Positions 35,209 through 44,393 are shown, counted from the first letter of the stretch. The stretch: 64,000 nt of DNA from CAMLIZ01 sp036231905 (GCF_036231905.1 NZ_JAZARE010000001.1:372001-436000), one strand, 5' to 3'. A program made the numbers and translations. The notes: generated by a model from the letters alone, not told the origin.

Positions 35209-35298
35209 CCACCCCCGGAGCGCCTTCGGCGCTGCCCCCTCAAGGGGGCGCCGCCAGCGGCCCGGCGAAGCCGGTTCCGCGGCGGCCGCTGGGCTTTG
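35209..35298. repeat. Dispersed GC-rich intergenic repeat, copy B
   Basis: This is the second copy of the element seen at 22274-22376, directly after the porin gene. It includes CGGAGCGCCTTCGGCGCTG, where GCGCC and GGCGC can pair, CCCCCTCAAGGGGG, which is a self-complementary hairpin, and the AAGCCGGTTCCGCGG block. Both copies begin shortly after a stop codon, consistent with a role as transcript end or simply a tolerated site. Confidence 0.75.
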
Positions 35299-35349
35299 CA
35301 ATGGTTCATGCGCCGGGTGTGGCACCCCGGCCGCTAGGAGAATGGCGAC

Positions 35350-36342
35350 ATGAACACGTCGGCTCAACTTCCCAGCGGCATGCCCTATCGGCGCTGCGGC
35401 CACAGCGGCCTGTTGCTTGGCGCGGTGTCGCTGGGGCTGTGGCATAACTTCGGGGAGGGCGATGCCGTGGACACCATGCGGGCCACGCTGCGTACGGCCT
35501 TCGACCACGGCATCACCCACTTTGACCTGGCCAACAACTATGGGCCGCCTCCCGGGGCGGCGGAGGAACACTTCGGCCGGCTGTTCCGCGAGCACTTCGC
35601 GGCCCACCGCGACGAGGTCGTCATCGCGACCAAGGCCGGACACCCGATGTGGCCCGGCCCCTATGGCGACTGGGGCTCGCGCAAGCACCTGATCGCCAGC
35701 ATCGACCAGAGCCTGAAGCGCCTGGGGCTGCCCTACGTGGACATCTTCTATCACCACCGGCCCGACCCCGACACGCCGCTGGAAGAGACCATGGGTGCGC
35801 TGGCGCACATCGTGCGCAGCGGGCGGGCGCTGTACGTCGGCCTGTCGAAATACGACGCGCCCCGGCTGCGCCAGGCGGCCGCCATGTTGCGCGACCTGGG
35901 CACACCGTGCGTCGTCCACCAGCAGCGCTACAGCCTGCTCGACCAGACGGCCACCGACCAGGTGCTGCACACGCTGGCGGAGGAACGCATCGGCGCCATC
36001 GCCTTCTCGCCGCTGGCCCAGGGCCTGCTGACCGAGCGCTACCTCGGCACCGACATCCCGGCCGATTCGCGCATCGCCAAAGGCGTGGGCTTCCTCACCC
36101 GCGAGCAGCTCACGCCGCAGCGGCTGCGCGTCATCCAGGCGCTGCATGCGGTGGCGCGGCAACGCGGGCAGCCGCTGGCGCAGATGGCGCTCACCTGGGT
36201 GCTGCGGCGGCCGGAGGTGAGCTCGGTGCTGATCGGCGCCAGCCGGCCCCAGCAGGTGCTGGACGCGGTGCGCGCCACCCGCGCCATGCCGCTGAGCGAG
36301 GCGGAGCTGCGCGACGTGGATGCGGCATTGGCGGTGGACTGA
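35350..36342 (+). CDS. YghZ-like aldo/keto reductase
   Basis: The 330-residue protein belongs to the YghZ (L-glyceraldehyde 3-phosphate reductase) branch of aldo/keto reductases. It has GHSGLLLGAVSLGLWHNFGE, HFDLANNYGPPPGAAEEHFG with catalytic Asp and Tyr, ATKAGHPMWPGPYGDWGS with Lys, and VDIFYHHRPD with His. The GPPPGxAE segment is characteristic of this branch. GGAGAATGGCGACATG provides the ribosome site. It may reduce aldehydes arising in sugar breakdown; its own promoter after the repeat suggests it need not be part of the porin transcript. Confidence 0.88.
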   Translation: MNTSAQLPSGMPYRRCGHSGLLLGAVSLGLWHNFGEGDAVDTMRATLRTAFDHGITHFDLANNYGPPPGAAEEHFGRLFREHFAAHRDEVVIATKAGHPMWPGPYGDWGSRKHLIASIDQSLKRLGLPYVDIFYHHRPDPDTPLEETMGALAHIVRSGRALYVGLSKYDAPRLRQAAAMLRDLGTPCVVHQQRYSLLDQTATDQVLHTLAEERIGAIAFSPLAQGLLTERYLGTDIPADSRIAKGVGFLTREQLTPQRLRVIQALHAVARQRGQPLAQMALTWVLRRPEVSSVLIGASRPQQVLDAVRATRAMPLSEAELRDVDAALAVD

Positions 36343-36362
36343 TCACCCCGGGGCCGGCCGAA

Positions 36363-36617
36363 TCAAAGCCCTGGTTCGCCGTCATCGAAGGCGTCGATCG
36401 CCCGCACCACCGCGTCCACCACCACGCTTTCGGCGATGGCGTCGGCCGCCGGCGTCTGCGCGGCCACGGTGCCGCCTGGCTGCAGGCGGAGCTCACCGTC
36501 CTGCAGCACGCTGGCGTTCCAGACCACGTTGCCGTCCTGGGTGCGGTACTCCGCGCGGTAGCTGTAGACCTTGCCGCTCTTGGCGTGCTGGTGGGTGCCT
36601 TCAAGGGGGATGGACAT
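36363..36617 (-). CDS. Small conserved hypothetical protein
   Basis: This is an 84-residue protein starting MSIPLEGTHQHAKSGKVYSY. A perfect GGAGG ribosome site lies seven bases before the ATG at 36617, which decides the start within a longer open frame. It has no signal peptide or membrane segment; the composition is ordinary, with a short basic and aromatic N-terminal half and an acidic Ala-rich C-terminal half. It converges with the aldo/keto reductase gene, with 20 bases between stops. I do not recognise the family. Confidence 0.7.
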   Translation of the reverse strand: MSIPLEGTHQHAKSGKVYSYRAEYRTQDGNVVWNASVLQDGELRLQPGGTVAAQTPAADAIAESVVVDAVVRAIDAFDDGEPGL

Positions 36618-36710
36618 GGTTTGCCTCCGGAGTGCGCCTTCCGGCACAGCAAGCCACAGGCCCGGCCGGCCTAAAATGCCCCCTTCCCCCACAGCCCCTG
36701 GATCTACACC

Positions 36711-37097
36711 ATGCTTCGCTGTGCACCCCTGGCCGCCTGTGCGGTGGCCCTTGCACTCGCCCTGCCCGCCGCTGCCCAGATGCAGCGCCCCTTCCCCCGC
36801 AACGCGCTGCGCGGCGACATGGTGTTCACCGCGCCGCCGGAGGTGCTGCTCAACGGGCAGCCGGCCCGCCTGGCGCCCGGCGCCCGCATCCGCGGCGAGA
36901 ACAACATGCTCGTGCTGCAGGGCAACGTCGTTGGCGGCAAAGCGATCGTGCACTACACCACCGAAGGCAACGGCCTGGTGAAGGACGTGTGGATCCTCAA
37001 CGCCGATGAGCTGGCCGTGAAGCCCTGGCCGCGCACGCTGCAGGAGGCCGAAACCTGGGAATACAACCCCGCTGCCCGCACCTGGAGCAAGCCATGA
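36711..37097 (+). CDS. Secreted conserved hypothetical protein upstream of miaB
   Basis: The product has 128 residues: a signal peptide of about 22 residues (MLRCAPLAACAVALALALPAAA) and a mature part with PRNALRGDMVFTAPPEVLLNGQPARLAPGARIRGENNML. It looks like a small beta-rich periplasmic domain. It overlaps miaB by four bases (ATGA), so the two are cotranscribed and coupled, though no functional link between a periplasmic protein and tRNA modification is evident. I have no family name for it. Confidence 0.8.
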   Translation: MLRCAPLAACAVALALALPAAAQMQRPFPRNALRGDMVFTAPPEVLLNGQPARLAPGARIRGENNMLVLQGNVVGGKAIVHYTTEGNGLVKDVWILNADELAVKPWPRTLQEAETWEYNPAARTWSKP

Positions 37098-38437
37098 AAA
37101 AAGTCTTCATCAAGACCTTCGGCTGCCAGATGAACGAGTACGACTCGGACAAGATGGCCGACGTGCTGAAGGCCGCCGAGGGCTACGAGCCCACCACCGA
37201 CGTGGAGCAGGCGGACCTGATCCTCTTCAACACCTGCTCGGTGCGCGAGAAGGCGCAGGAAAAGGTGTTCAGTGACCTCGGCCGCGTGAAGCACCTGAAG
37301 AACAAGGGCGTGCTGATCGGCGTGGGCGGCTGCGTGGCCAGTCAGGAAGGCGCCGCCATCGTGGAGCGCGCGCCTTATGTGGACATGGTGTTCGGCCCGC
37401 AGACGCTGCACCGGCTGCCGCAGATGATCAAGGCACGCACCGAAACACGCCGCCCGCAGGTGGACATCAGCTTCCCGGAGATCGAGAAGTTCGACCACCT
37501 GCCCCCTGCGCGCGTGGACGGCGCATCGGCCTTTGTCTCCATCATGGAAGGCTGCTCCAAGTACTGCTCGTACTGCGTGGTGCCCTACACCCGCGGCGAG
37601 GAGGTGAGCCGCCCGTTCGAGGACGTGTTGACGGAAGTGGCCGGCCTGGCCGACCAGGGCGTGAAGGAAGTGACGCTGCTGGGCCAGAACGTGAACGCCT
37701 ACCGCGGCACCATGGGCGGCACCAGCGAGATCGCCGACTTTGCACTGCTGATCGAATACGTGGCCGAGATTCCCGGCATCGAGCGGATCCGCTACACCAC
37801 CAGCCACCCGAACGAGTTCACCCAGCGCCTGATCGACGTGTACGCCAAGGTGCCGCAGCTGGTGAACCACCTTCACCTGCCGGTGCAGCACGGCAGCGAC
37901 CGCATCCTGATGGCAATGAAGCGCGGTTACACGGCGCTGGAATACAAAAGCACCATCCGCAAGCTGCGCGCCGTGCGGCCCGACATCAGCATGAGCAGCG
38001 ACTTCATCGTCGGCTTCCCCGGCGAGACCGAGGATGACTTCAACAAGATGATGAAGCTGATCGAGGACGTCGGCTACGACAGCAGCTTCAGCTTCGTGTT
38101 CAGCCCACGCCCCGGCACGCCGGCCGCCGCGCTGGAGGACAGCACGCCGCAGGACGTGAAGTTGAAGCGCCTGCAGCACCTGCAGGCCACCATCGAAGCC
38201 AACGTGCAGCGCATCAGCGCCAGCCGCGTGGGCACGGTGCAGCGCATCCTGGTGGAAGGCCCCAGCCGCAAGGACAAGACCGAGCTGATGGGCCGCACCG
38301 AGTGCAACCGCATCGTCAACTTCAAGGGCACGCCGCGCCTGGTGGGCCAGATGATCGACGTGACCATCACGCAGGCGCTGCCGCATTCATTGCGCGGCGA
38401 GGTGGTGGTGCGGGCCGACGAAACAGCGCCGGCTTAA
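37094..38437 (+). CDS. miaB: tRNA-2-methylthio-N6-dimethylallyladenosine synthase MiaB
   Basis: MiaB adds a methylthio group to i6A37 of tRNAs that read codons starting with U, using two 4Fe-4S clusters and S-adenosylmethionine. In the 447-residue protein the N-terminal cluster Cys residues lie in TFGCQMNEYDSD, FNTCSVREKA and GVGGCVASQ. The radical-SAM motif is EGCSKYCSYCVVPYTRG (CxxxCxxC), near residue 155. LLGQNVNAYRG and YTTSHPNEF are also typical, and a TRAM domain covers the last 60 residues. The length is normal. It is encoded just upstream of the T6SS locus on the same strand. Confidence 0.97.
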   Translation: MKKVFIKTFGCQMNEYDSDKMADVLKAAEGYEPTTDVEQADLILFNTCSVREKAQEKVFSDLGRVKHLKNKGVLIGVGGCVASQEGAAIVERAPYVDMVFGPQTLHRLPQMIKARTETRRPQVDISFPEIEKFDHLPPARVDGASAFVSIMEGCSKYCSYCVVPYTRGEEVSRPFEDVLTEVAGLADQGVKEVTLLGQNVNAYRGTMGGTSEIADFALLIEYVAEIPGIERIRYTTSHPNEFTQRLIDVYAKVPQLVNHLHLPVQHGSDRILMAMKRGYTALEYKSTIRKLRAVRPDISMSSDFIVGFPGETEDDFNKMMKLIEDVGYDSSFSFVFSPRPGTPAAALEDSTPQDVKLKRLQHLQATIEANVQRISASRVGTVQRILVEGPSRKDKTELMGRTECNRIVNFKGTPRLVGQMIDVTITQALPHSLRGEVVVRADETAPA

Positions 38438-38545
38438 GCATCTGGTTACACAGCTCCCCATACTGAGGGGGGCGGCACGCCGGGTTGCTCCCGGACAATC
38501 CCGCCGACCACGCGCCACAGCGTGGACGCAACACAGGGAGTGTCA

Positions 38546-41485
38546 ATGCACGGCGTGTCGCCAACCGCCTTCCAGGCGGCAAGCAGTCGTCTTGTCGATG
38601 AGGGAAGCCAACTGGCGGCGCAACTGCTCGGCAGCGCCTTCGGCTTCCTCGATGTGCTGTCGCCGCAAGGCCGTCTGCTGCAGCTCGAGACCGCCCTGCC
38701 GCACAGCGCGCTCATCCCCGAGCGCGCCCACATCGTCGAACAAACCGACGCCCCGTTCCACATCGAGATCGAAGCGCTGTCCACCAGTGCCTACTTCGAC
38801 CTCGCCGCGCTGATCGGCCAACAGATCACCCTGCGCCTGCGCACCGCCGACAGCACCTACCGCCCCTGGCACGGCTACGTCACCGAAGCCTCCCAGCTCG
38901 GCGGCGACGGCGGCCTGGCGCGCTACCGCCTGCTGATGCGCCCGTGGCTCGCCTTTTTGCAGCGGCGCGAGGACAGCTTCCTGTTCCAGGACAAAACCGC
39001 GCTGCAGGTCATCGAGGAGGTCTTCCGCGACCACCCCCAGGCCCACTGGCGCGTGGAAGTGAGCGACACCCTGCGCGTGCGCAGCATCTGCACGCAATAC
39101 CAGGAAACCGACTTCGACTTCATCAGCCGCCTGCTCGCCGAAGAAGGCCTGAGCTACCACTTCGAGCACCTGGACGGCGACGCTGCCAGCGACGCCGACG
39201 CGCGGGCCCAGGCCCGCCACTGCCTGGTGATCCGTGACACCCGTGCTGAGCGGCCCTCCTTCGGTGCGATGCGCTTTGCGCCCGCACGCGACAGCGCCGA
39301 GCGTGGCGCGGCGGTGGACACCCTCACCCGCTTTGCCGCCACGCGCCAGGTGGTGACCAATGCAGTCACCCGCGGGTCGTGGGACTACAAACGCCTGGCC
39401 GGCGTGGCGGCCGAAGAACGCAGCGCGGTGGCCGGCGAACTGCCGCCGCTGGAACACTACGACGGCTCCGGCGCCTACCGCTACGAAAACACCGCCCACG
39501 CCCAGCGCGCCGCCACCCTGGCGCTGCAGGCGCACGAACAACACGCCCTGCGCTACGAAGCGCAAGGCACGGTGCGCGGCCTGGAGCCGGGCCAGCGCTT
39601 CGAGCTGGTGGAGCATGGATCACTCAGCGGCGACTACCTCGCCCTGCGGGTGGAACACGAAGCCGTCAACAACCTGGGCGCCCAGGCCGCCCGCCTGACC
39701 GGCCGCAGCGAGCTCGACAAAGGCAGCTACCGCAGCCGCCTGCTGGCCCAGCCGGCCGACGTGCCGGTGCTTCCCGCCCAACACCCGCGCCCCACTGCGC
39801 ACGGCACCCAGACGGCGCTGGTGGTCGGCCTGGACGGCGAGGCGATCACCACCGAACGCGACCTGCGCGTGAAGCTGCAGTTCCACTGGCAGCGCGGCCA
39901 GCGGCCCAACCCCGGTGGCCTGCCGCACGACGACACCAGCGCACTGCCGGAAGGCAACGCCCCGGGTGACGAACGCAGCGGCGCCTGGGTGCGCGTGGCC
40001 CAGCCGGCGGCCGGCGCCAACTGGGGCGCGGTGTTCGTGCCGCGCATCGGCACCGAGGTGGTGGTCGACTTCGTCGAAGGCGACATCGACCGCCCCGTGG
40101 TGACGCGCCAGCTGCACAACGGCCGGGACACACCGCCCTTCGCAGCCGGTGTGGACTCCGGCGTCAACCATCCCGGCGTGATCAGCGGCGTGCACAGCCC
40201 CACGCTGGACCGCGGCGGCTACAACGAATGGACCTTGGACGATGCCACTGGCCAGTTGCGCATGCGCCTGCTGTGCAGCTACGCCGCCAGCGAAATCGGC
40301 CTGGGGCACTTGATCCAGCAAGCCCCGGCCCAGGGCCAGCGCGGCAGCGCCCGCGGGGCAGGTTTCGAAGTGACGACACAAGGCTGGGGCAGCCTGCGCG
40401 CCGCCCAAGGCCTGCTGATCAGCACCAGCGCGCGGGCCGGCACCTACGGCAGCGCTGAGTCCACCCAGATGGATGCGGCTGAAGCGGTGGCGCAGCTGAA
40501 GGCCGCCCAGGACCTGGGCGAACGCCTGAATGGCGCCGCGCAAGTGATGAAGGCGCAGGTGCTCAAACCGCACGAAGCCGAGCAATCCCTCCCTCGCCTG
40601 ATCCGCAGCGTGGACCCGCAGCAGGACGGCAAACACGAGGGCACGGTCAACGGCCAGGACGCCCGCAAGGCCGACAGCCAGCGCCAGCCCACCGACCCGG
40701 TGGAGCGCCCTGCCACACCCACCGTGCTGATCGACTCGGCCAGCGCCATGGCGCTCACCAGTGAAGCCAGCATTGCAACCTTCGCGGGGCAGGACCAGGC
40801 CTGGGTGAGCCAAGGCGACTGGCAGGAAACGGCGGCCCACACGGCGAGCGTCGTGGCCGGGCGCACGGCCAGCTGGTACACGCACGACAACGGCATCCAG
40901 GTGAAGGCGGCCAACGGGCCGGTGTCCTTGCGCGCCCACACCGACCGGCTGGAGATCCTGGCCGATCAGGCGGTGCAGGTGGTCAGCGTGAACGACGAGA
41001 TCTCGATCAGTGCGAAGACCAAGATCGAGCTGGTGGGCGGGGACAGCTCGGTGGTGCTGGATGGTGGCGACATCACGTTCAAGACGCCGGGTAGTTTTAC
41101 GGTGAAGGCGGCCACGCATGACTGGCAAGGCGCGGCGAGCGCTAGAGCGACGTTGGACGCGCTGCCGATGGGCTCAACAGCCGAACTCATCCACTTCATC
41201 GAGATTGAGCGGAAGTACAACGACGGCTCACCTGTACAAGGAGCGCCGGTACAAGTCCGCTTTGAGGATGGGAGCATTCGCCGCACAACGCTCGGCGATG
41301 ACGGGCAAGCCCGCATCGATGGGGTGCACAGTGGTCTTGCGACTGTCGAGATTGGCGAAGATCAACGCGCTTGGCAGCCTGACCCCGTCGAGGAATCTCC
41401 AGCGAATCCTGCGTATGGACGAACTGTAAACCCCGACCAGGCCGCGGCGCTCTACGCCCTGTTCTTTGGTGGTCGCACAACATGA
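38546..41485 (+). CDS. vgrG: T6SS spike protein VgrG with C-terminal extension
   Basis: The 979-residue protein contains the gp27-like base (LSTSAYFDLAALIGQQITLRL, LRMRPWLAFLQRREDSFLFQDK-like region, YQETDFDFISRLLAEEGLSYHFEH) to about residue 370. The gp5-like OB domain follows (DLRVKLQFHWQRG, GAWVRVAQPAAGANWGAVFVPRIGTEVVVDFVEGDIDRPVV), then a DUF2345-type beta-helix needle (about residues 730-880). The last 100 residues form a small extra domain with GAPVQVRFEDG and HSGLATVEIGE, probably the adaptor for the effector encoded next. The ATG at 38546 has a GGGAG site; an in-frame GTG at 38522 is the alternative. It overlaps the effector gene (ATGA). Confidence 0.94.
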   Translation: MHGVSPTAFQAASSRLVDEGSQLAAQLLGSAFGFLDVLSPQGRLLQLETALPHSALIPERAHIVEQTDAPFHIEIEALSTSAYFDLAALIGQQITLRLRTADSTYRPWHGYVTEASQLGGDGGLARYRLLMRPWLAFLQRREDSFLFQDKTALQVIEEVFRDHPQAHWRVEVSDTLRVRSICTQYQETDFDFISRLLAEEGLSYHFEHLDGDAASDADARAQARHCLVIRDTRAERPSFGAMRFAPARDSAERGAAVDTLTRFAATRQVVTNAVTRGSWDYKRLAGVAAEERSAVAGELPPLEHYDGSGAYRYENTAHAQRAATLALQAHEQHALRYEAQGTVRGLEPGQRFELVEHGSLSGDYLALRVEHEAVNNLGAQAARLTGRSELDKGSYRSRLLAQPADVPVLPAQHPRPTAHGTQTALVVGLDGEAITTERDLRVKLQFHWQRGQRPNPGGLPHDDTSALPEGNAPGDERSGAWVRVAQPAAGANWGAVFVPRIGTEVVVDFVEGDIDRPVVTRQLHNGRDTPPFAAGVDSGVNHPGVISGVHSPTLDRGGYNEWTLDDATGQLRMRLLCSYAASEIGLGHLIQQAPAQGQRGSARGAGFEVTTQGWGSLRAAQGLLISTSARAGTYGSAESTQMDAAEAVAQLKAAQDLGERLNGAAQVMKAQVLKPHEAEQSLPRLIRSVDPQQDGKHEGTVNGQDARKADSQRQPTDPVERPATPTVLIDSASAMALTSEASIATFAGQDQAWVSQGDWQETAAHTASVVAGRTASWYTHDNGIQVKAANGPVSLRAHTDRLEILADQAVQVVSVNDEISISAKTKIELVGGDSSVVLDGGDITFKTPGSFTVKAATHDWQGAASARATLDALPMGSTAELIHFIEIERKYNDGSPVQGAPVQVRFEDGSIRRTTLGDDGQARIDGVHSGLATVEIGEDQRAWQPDPVEESPANPAYGRTVNPDQAAALYALFFGGRTT

Positions 41486-42615
41486 ATGACGCGCTTGATT
41501 GGTTTTGGGGCGTCCTGCAAGGCGACTTCAACGAAGATCCAAGCCTTTCCCAGACGATCGTTGGCGGAATCATCACAGCGATCCCGGTTGTCGACCAAGT
41601 TGCTGACGTGCGAGACGTCATCGCGAATCTTCACCAACTATCCAAAGACTCCAGCGACAAGTGGAAGTGGGTGGCACTGGCCATCACCTTGGTTGGGTTG
41701 ATCCCTGTCCTCGGTAGCTTGCTTAAGGGCGTATTCAAGGTCTTGCAGAAGTTCTTGAAGCAAGGAGGAAAGCACGGCGATGAAGCGCTTGAAGTGATTC
41801 TCGCTATCGTGCGCGGAGCGGGCAAAGGCGATCCGGTGAAGTGGCTCAAGAGCCTACCTATCGACCAGTACAGCAAAACCGCACTCAAGCACTTTGATGA
41901 AATCACCCAGAAGATTGTTCTTGGGATTTCCGACGTTCGCCACATGTGGCTGGCTCGACAAGTCCTGGGCGACAACCTAAAGCGGTTGGAACTCGTAGAG
42001 CGACAAATCGCCCAATTACAGAAGCTCGGGCGAGAGAAAGTCCCTGAGGCTATGCGATTCCTCAAACAGGAACTGGACACACTGCTCGCCCGAGCAAAAC
42101 CAGCAAAGCTAGAAGGGGCGACCGACACCGCGAACACACTCGCGCACAGCGCAAAGCCGCTTTTGCGTCTGGATTACGAAGTAGCGGTCAAGCGCCGCGT
42201 AGGTGGCATGGTCGACGGCATGAAGGCCGCTGGAAAGAGCGAAGAGGAAATTGCCAAAGCCGCGAATGCTGAACGGCGCGCTATAGGCAAGGAGTTCAAG
42301 GACAAGACCGACCCCGAGCTTCGTGAGGTCATCTATAAGCGCAACCAGGAGCTCTACGGCGACCCTCTTGGCCCCAAGTACGACGACCTTAAGCGGGGCT
42401 ACGCCATTCACCCAAAAACGCGTGAACGAGTGCCCATCGGGAAAGGCAAGCCGAAGACGGACACGCAGATTATTGAAGGCGCTCAGAACCCTGGCGGAGG
42501 GGATTTTCCTTGGGACTTGATCATGGAGTTCCACAGGGAGAAGAAGACTGGAGACCCTGCAACGACAGCAGACCTCCTGAGGCGCATTGACGCCATTGTT
42601 AACCCTTCCCCCTAG
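41482..42615 (+). CDS. Candidate T6SS effector, unrecognised toxin domain
   Basis: The product has 377 residues and its start overlaps the vgrG stop by four bases, the classic position of a VgrG-carried effector. Residues 21-50 (SLSQTIVGGIITAIPVVDQV...) and a hydrophobic segment at 63-82 resemble the membrane-active leaders that precede toxin domains in polymorphic toxins. A Lys-rich middle follows. The C-terminal part (about 290-377) has YKRNQELYGDPLGPKYDDLK, GKGKPKTDTQIIEGAQNPGG and FPWDLIMEFHR, polar and probably the toxic domain; I cannot assign an activity. Codon choice is less GC-biased than in the structural T6SS genes. Immunity-type genes follow directly. Confidence 0.75.
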   Translation: MNDALDWFWGVLQGDFNEDPSLSQTIVGGIITAIPVVDQVADVRDVIANLHQLSKDSSDKWKWVALAITLVGLIPVLGSLLKGVFKVLQKFLKQGGKHGDEALEVILAIVRGAGKGDPVKWLKSLPIDQYSKTALKHFDEITQKIVLGISDVRHMWLARQVLGDNLKRLELVERQIAQLQKLGREKVPEAMRFLKQELDTLLARAKPAKLEGATDTANTLAHSAKPLLRLDYEVAVKRRVGGMVDGMKAAGKSEEEIAKAANAERRAIGKEFKDKTDPELREVIYKRNQELYGDPLGPKYDDLKRGYAIHPKTRERVPIGKGKPKTDTQIIEGAQNPGGGDFPWDLIMEFHREKKTGDPATTADLLRRIDAIVNPSP

Positions 42616-42624
42616 GAGACCGCT

Positions 42625-43365
42625 GTGTGGCTCTATCGACATCACACTTGCAGCGACATCATCGACCTCGACCACTTGAGCGGCCGCTGGAGGCCCGTCG
42701 ATGACTCAGAAAAGCCGGCTAGCGCGCGTGTGTTGGCTGACTTACCGGTTCGAGGCAGTTATACAGTTGAGGACGGCAGACGCTACTTCTCCTACTGGAC
42801 CGACGATGACCGCTTTGTCTTTCGCGCGGATGACGGCACCGTTTTCGAAATCTGCCAGAAGCTGACGGACGGCAGAACCTTAGAGTCACGTCCCGGCATG
42901 CGTTGCCGGATTGAACCGGCGAAGCACGGCGACGGCCGTCTCCGTCAGGGACTGAGTACTGTGACCCTCGTTGACGCAGATGGTGCGCCGTTGTATGAGC
43001 TCACATACAACTCCGAGCATTACCTCAAGCTCTACGGCTCTGACTTCACCGCCGCGGCCATGGTGCAGGACCTCTCCGACTGGGACTTCTTCGTAGCGTT
43101 AAAGGGCGCTATCGAGATCTTCTCGGAAAGAGCTGCCTCGGGCAAAGTTCCATTGACCATCGACGACAAGGGCCGGGCGGAATTAAACGGCAACACAGTG
43201 CCGTATGACGAGCTTGTATTTGCGGATAGCGGGGCACCCTCCCCACGCAGTGGCATTTGGGTAACAGTCGACGATGTACGTTCAAGCGTCGAGGTTCGAA
43301 AGGGCGAGCCGCTGCCCTCGTATCGCGGAAACGAGGTACGTTGGGTATGGAGCCGCGAGCGGTAG
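42625..43365 (+). CDS. Candidate immunity protein 1
   Basis: The 246-residue soluble protein is encoded nine bases after the effector, with an AGGAG site six bases before the GTG start. There is no signal peptide. The N-terminal 200 residues are unrecognised, acidic and rich in aromatic residues. The C-terminal 45 residues (SPRSGIWVTVDDVRSS, KGEPLPSYRGNEVRWVW) weakly match the ending of the protein encoded at 44394, a Gly-x-Trp-x-Thr stretch followed by Gly-Glu and a final Trp-x-Trp, as in Imm71/Imm72-type immunity proteins. Its position makes it the prime candidate for neutralising the effector. Confidence 0.65.
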   Translation: MWLYRHHTCSDIIDLDHLSGRWRPVDDSEKPASARVLADLPVRGSYTVEDGRRYFSYWTDDDRFVFRADDGTVFEICQKLTDGRTLESRPGMRCRIEPAKHGDGRLRQGLSTVTLVDADGAPLYELTYNSEHYLKLYGSDFTAAAMVQDLSDWDFFVALKGAIEIFSERAASGKVPLTIDDKGRAELNGNTVPYDELVFADSGAPSPRSGIWVTVDDVRSSVEVRKGEPLPSYRGNEVRWVWSRER

Positions 43366-44255
43366 CGCAGCCCATGACGGCCGTGCAACCCATGCACCGC
43401 AATCTGAGCCTCGAGGCACACCTTTGGTACACCGCAACGTCGTCGTCGTTCATGACGCGTCCACGTGATCTCGCGCAAGAAGCAGTGGTTACTTTGCTTG
43501 GCGGGGTGAGCTCGAATCCATGGGTCGCCGACTACAGACCCGTTCCCTATTGGGGAGGAGTGCTGGAGAGCTTGCTTCAGACATTCGATTCAGCCAAGGC
43601 GGCACTGGACCATGGTGAATTCGATCCAATGATCTCTTGGGGAGGTCGTTTGGAAGATGTCCCCCGCGGGCTTCGCGAGGGCAACGTGAACTGGATGGAA
43701 GGCGATCTGCAAGCGCTTTTCCTTGATCAGCTCAATGGAGCCTATTCCGTGTGCAGCACCTTTTGGTTCGCGCTTGTCATGAGCCAGATGTACACAAGTG
43801 ACAGCTACAAGAACGGCACAGAAGACTGGCGGACCTGCGTTCCGCATGACTTGGGGCGCCCGAGCGATTTCATTCTCAACAGTCAAGAGGAACTGCTCAC
43901 CTCCACCACGACCGCCATCCCTGAATATCGAGCAGATACCACCATGTCATGCCGCACGGGTGACATCGTCCCTTGGAGCGGCGTGTGGGTCCCATCCACT
44001 GGCATGGGGCGTGCAGCCCTTGTATTCGCACGTCAAGGCATTCAGATCATGCAACCGGCCTATGAAGTGCTTAGTATCGACGAGGACTACGGCACTGCTG
44101 ACGAATTCGAACTGATTGAAGCCGTGTGGCACCCCGTACGCCCAACAGGTCGTACGGTGATGCTTAAACCGAACGACGAAACCAGCAGCTCAAGCGGCCG
44201 CGTCGAAGCCGGTCACCCGGCCGGCGGCCGCCGGCACTTCCAGCAAGCGAGGTAA
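43347..44255 (+). CDS. Candidate immunity protein 2, probably truncated by a frameshift
   Basis: The readable frame gives 302 residues from the ATG at 43347, which overlaps the previous gene by 19 bases; the ATGs at 43374 and 43392 are alternatives. The middle section (PWSGVWVPSTGMGRAALVFARQ) parallels RTGVYVAQDDPHATLQFAW of the protein encoded at 44394, so both belong to one Imm71/Imm72-like group. Near the end, GRRHFQQAR then stop aligns with SRRPFHQGEVMPAF of the paralogue. One missing G after 44247 would restore the frame to a TGA at 44315-44317, with a matching ending. The gene is therefore likely a recently damaged duplicate, or a sequencing error. Confidence 0.65.
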   Translation: MEPRAVAQPMTAVQPMHRNLSLEAHLWYTATSSSFMTRPRDLAQEAVVTLLGGVSSNPWVADYRPVPYWGGVLESLLQTFDSAKAALDHGEFDPMISWGGRLEDVPRGLREGNVNWMEGDLQALFLDQLNGAYSVCSTFWFALVMSQMYTSDSYKNGTEDWRTCVPHDLGRPSDFILNSQEELLTSTTTAIPEYRADTTMSCRTGDIVPWSGVWVPSTGMGRAALVFARQGIQIMQPAYEVLSIDEDYGTADEFELIEAVWHPVRPTGRTVMLKPNDETSSSSGRVEAGHPAGGRRHFQQAR

Positions 44256-44317
44256 TGCCGACCTTCACCACTGACAACGGCGCGACCATCTGGCAGCGGG
44301 ACGAGCGTCAAGGCTGA
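44248..44317 (+). pseudogene. Displaced 3' end of immunity gene 2
   Basis: Read in the shifted frame, these bases give EVMPTFTTDNGATIWQRDER then a stop, nearly identical to EVMPAFTTDYGATHWQWDEH at the end of the protein encoded at 44394-45536. The piece has no start of its own and abuts immunity gene 2, so it is best explained as that gene's original tail. Confidence 0.75.
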
Positions 44318-44393
44318 CCAGCTGGTTGAGCCGGCCGCTCGCCACACCAGGATTCAGCATTGACATCGGCGTCCAAATTGTTGCCACTGCGCA

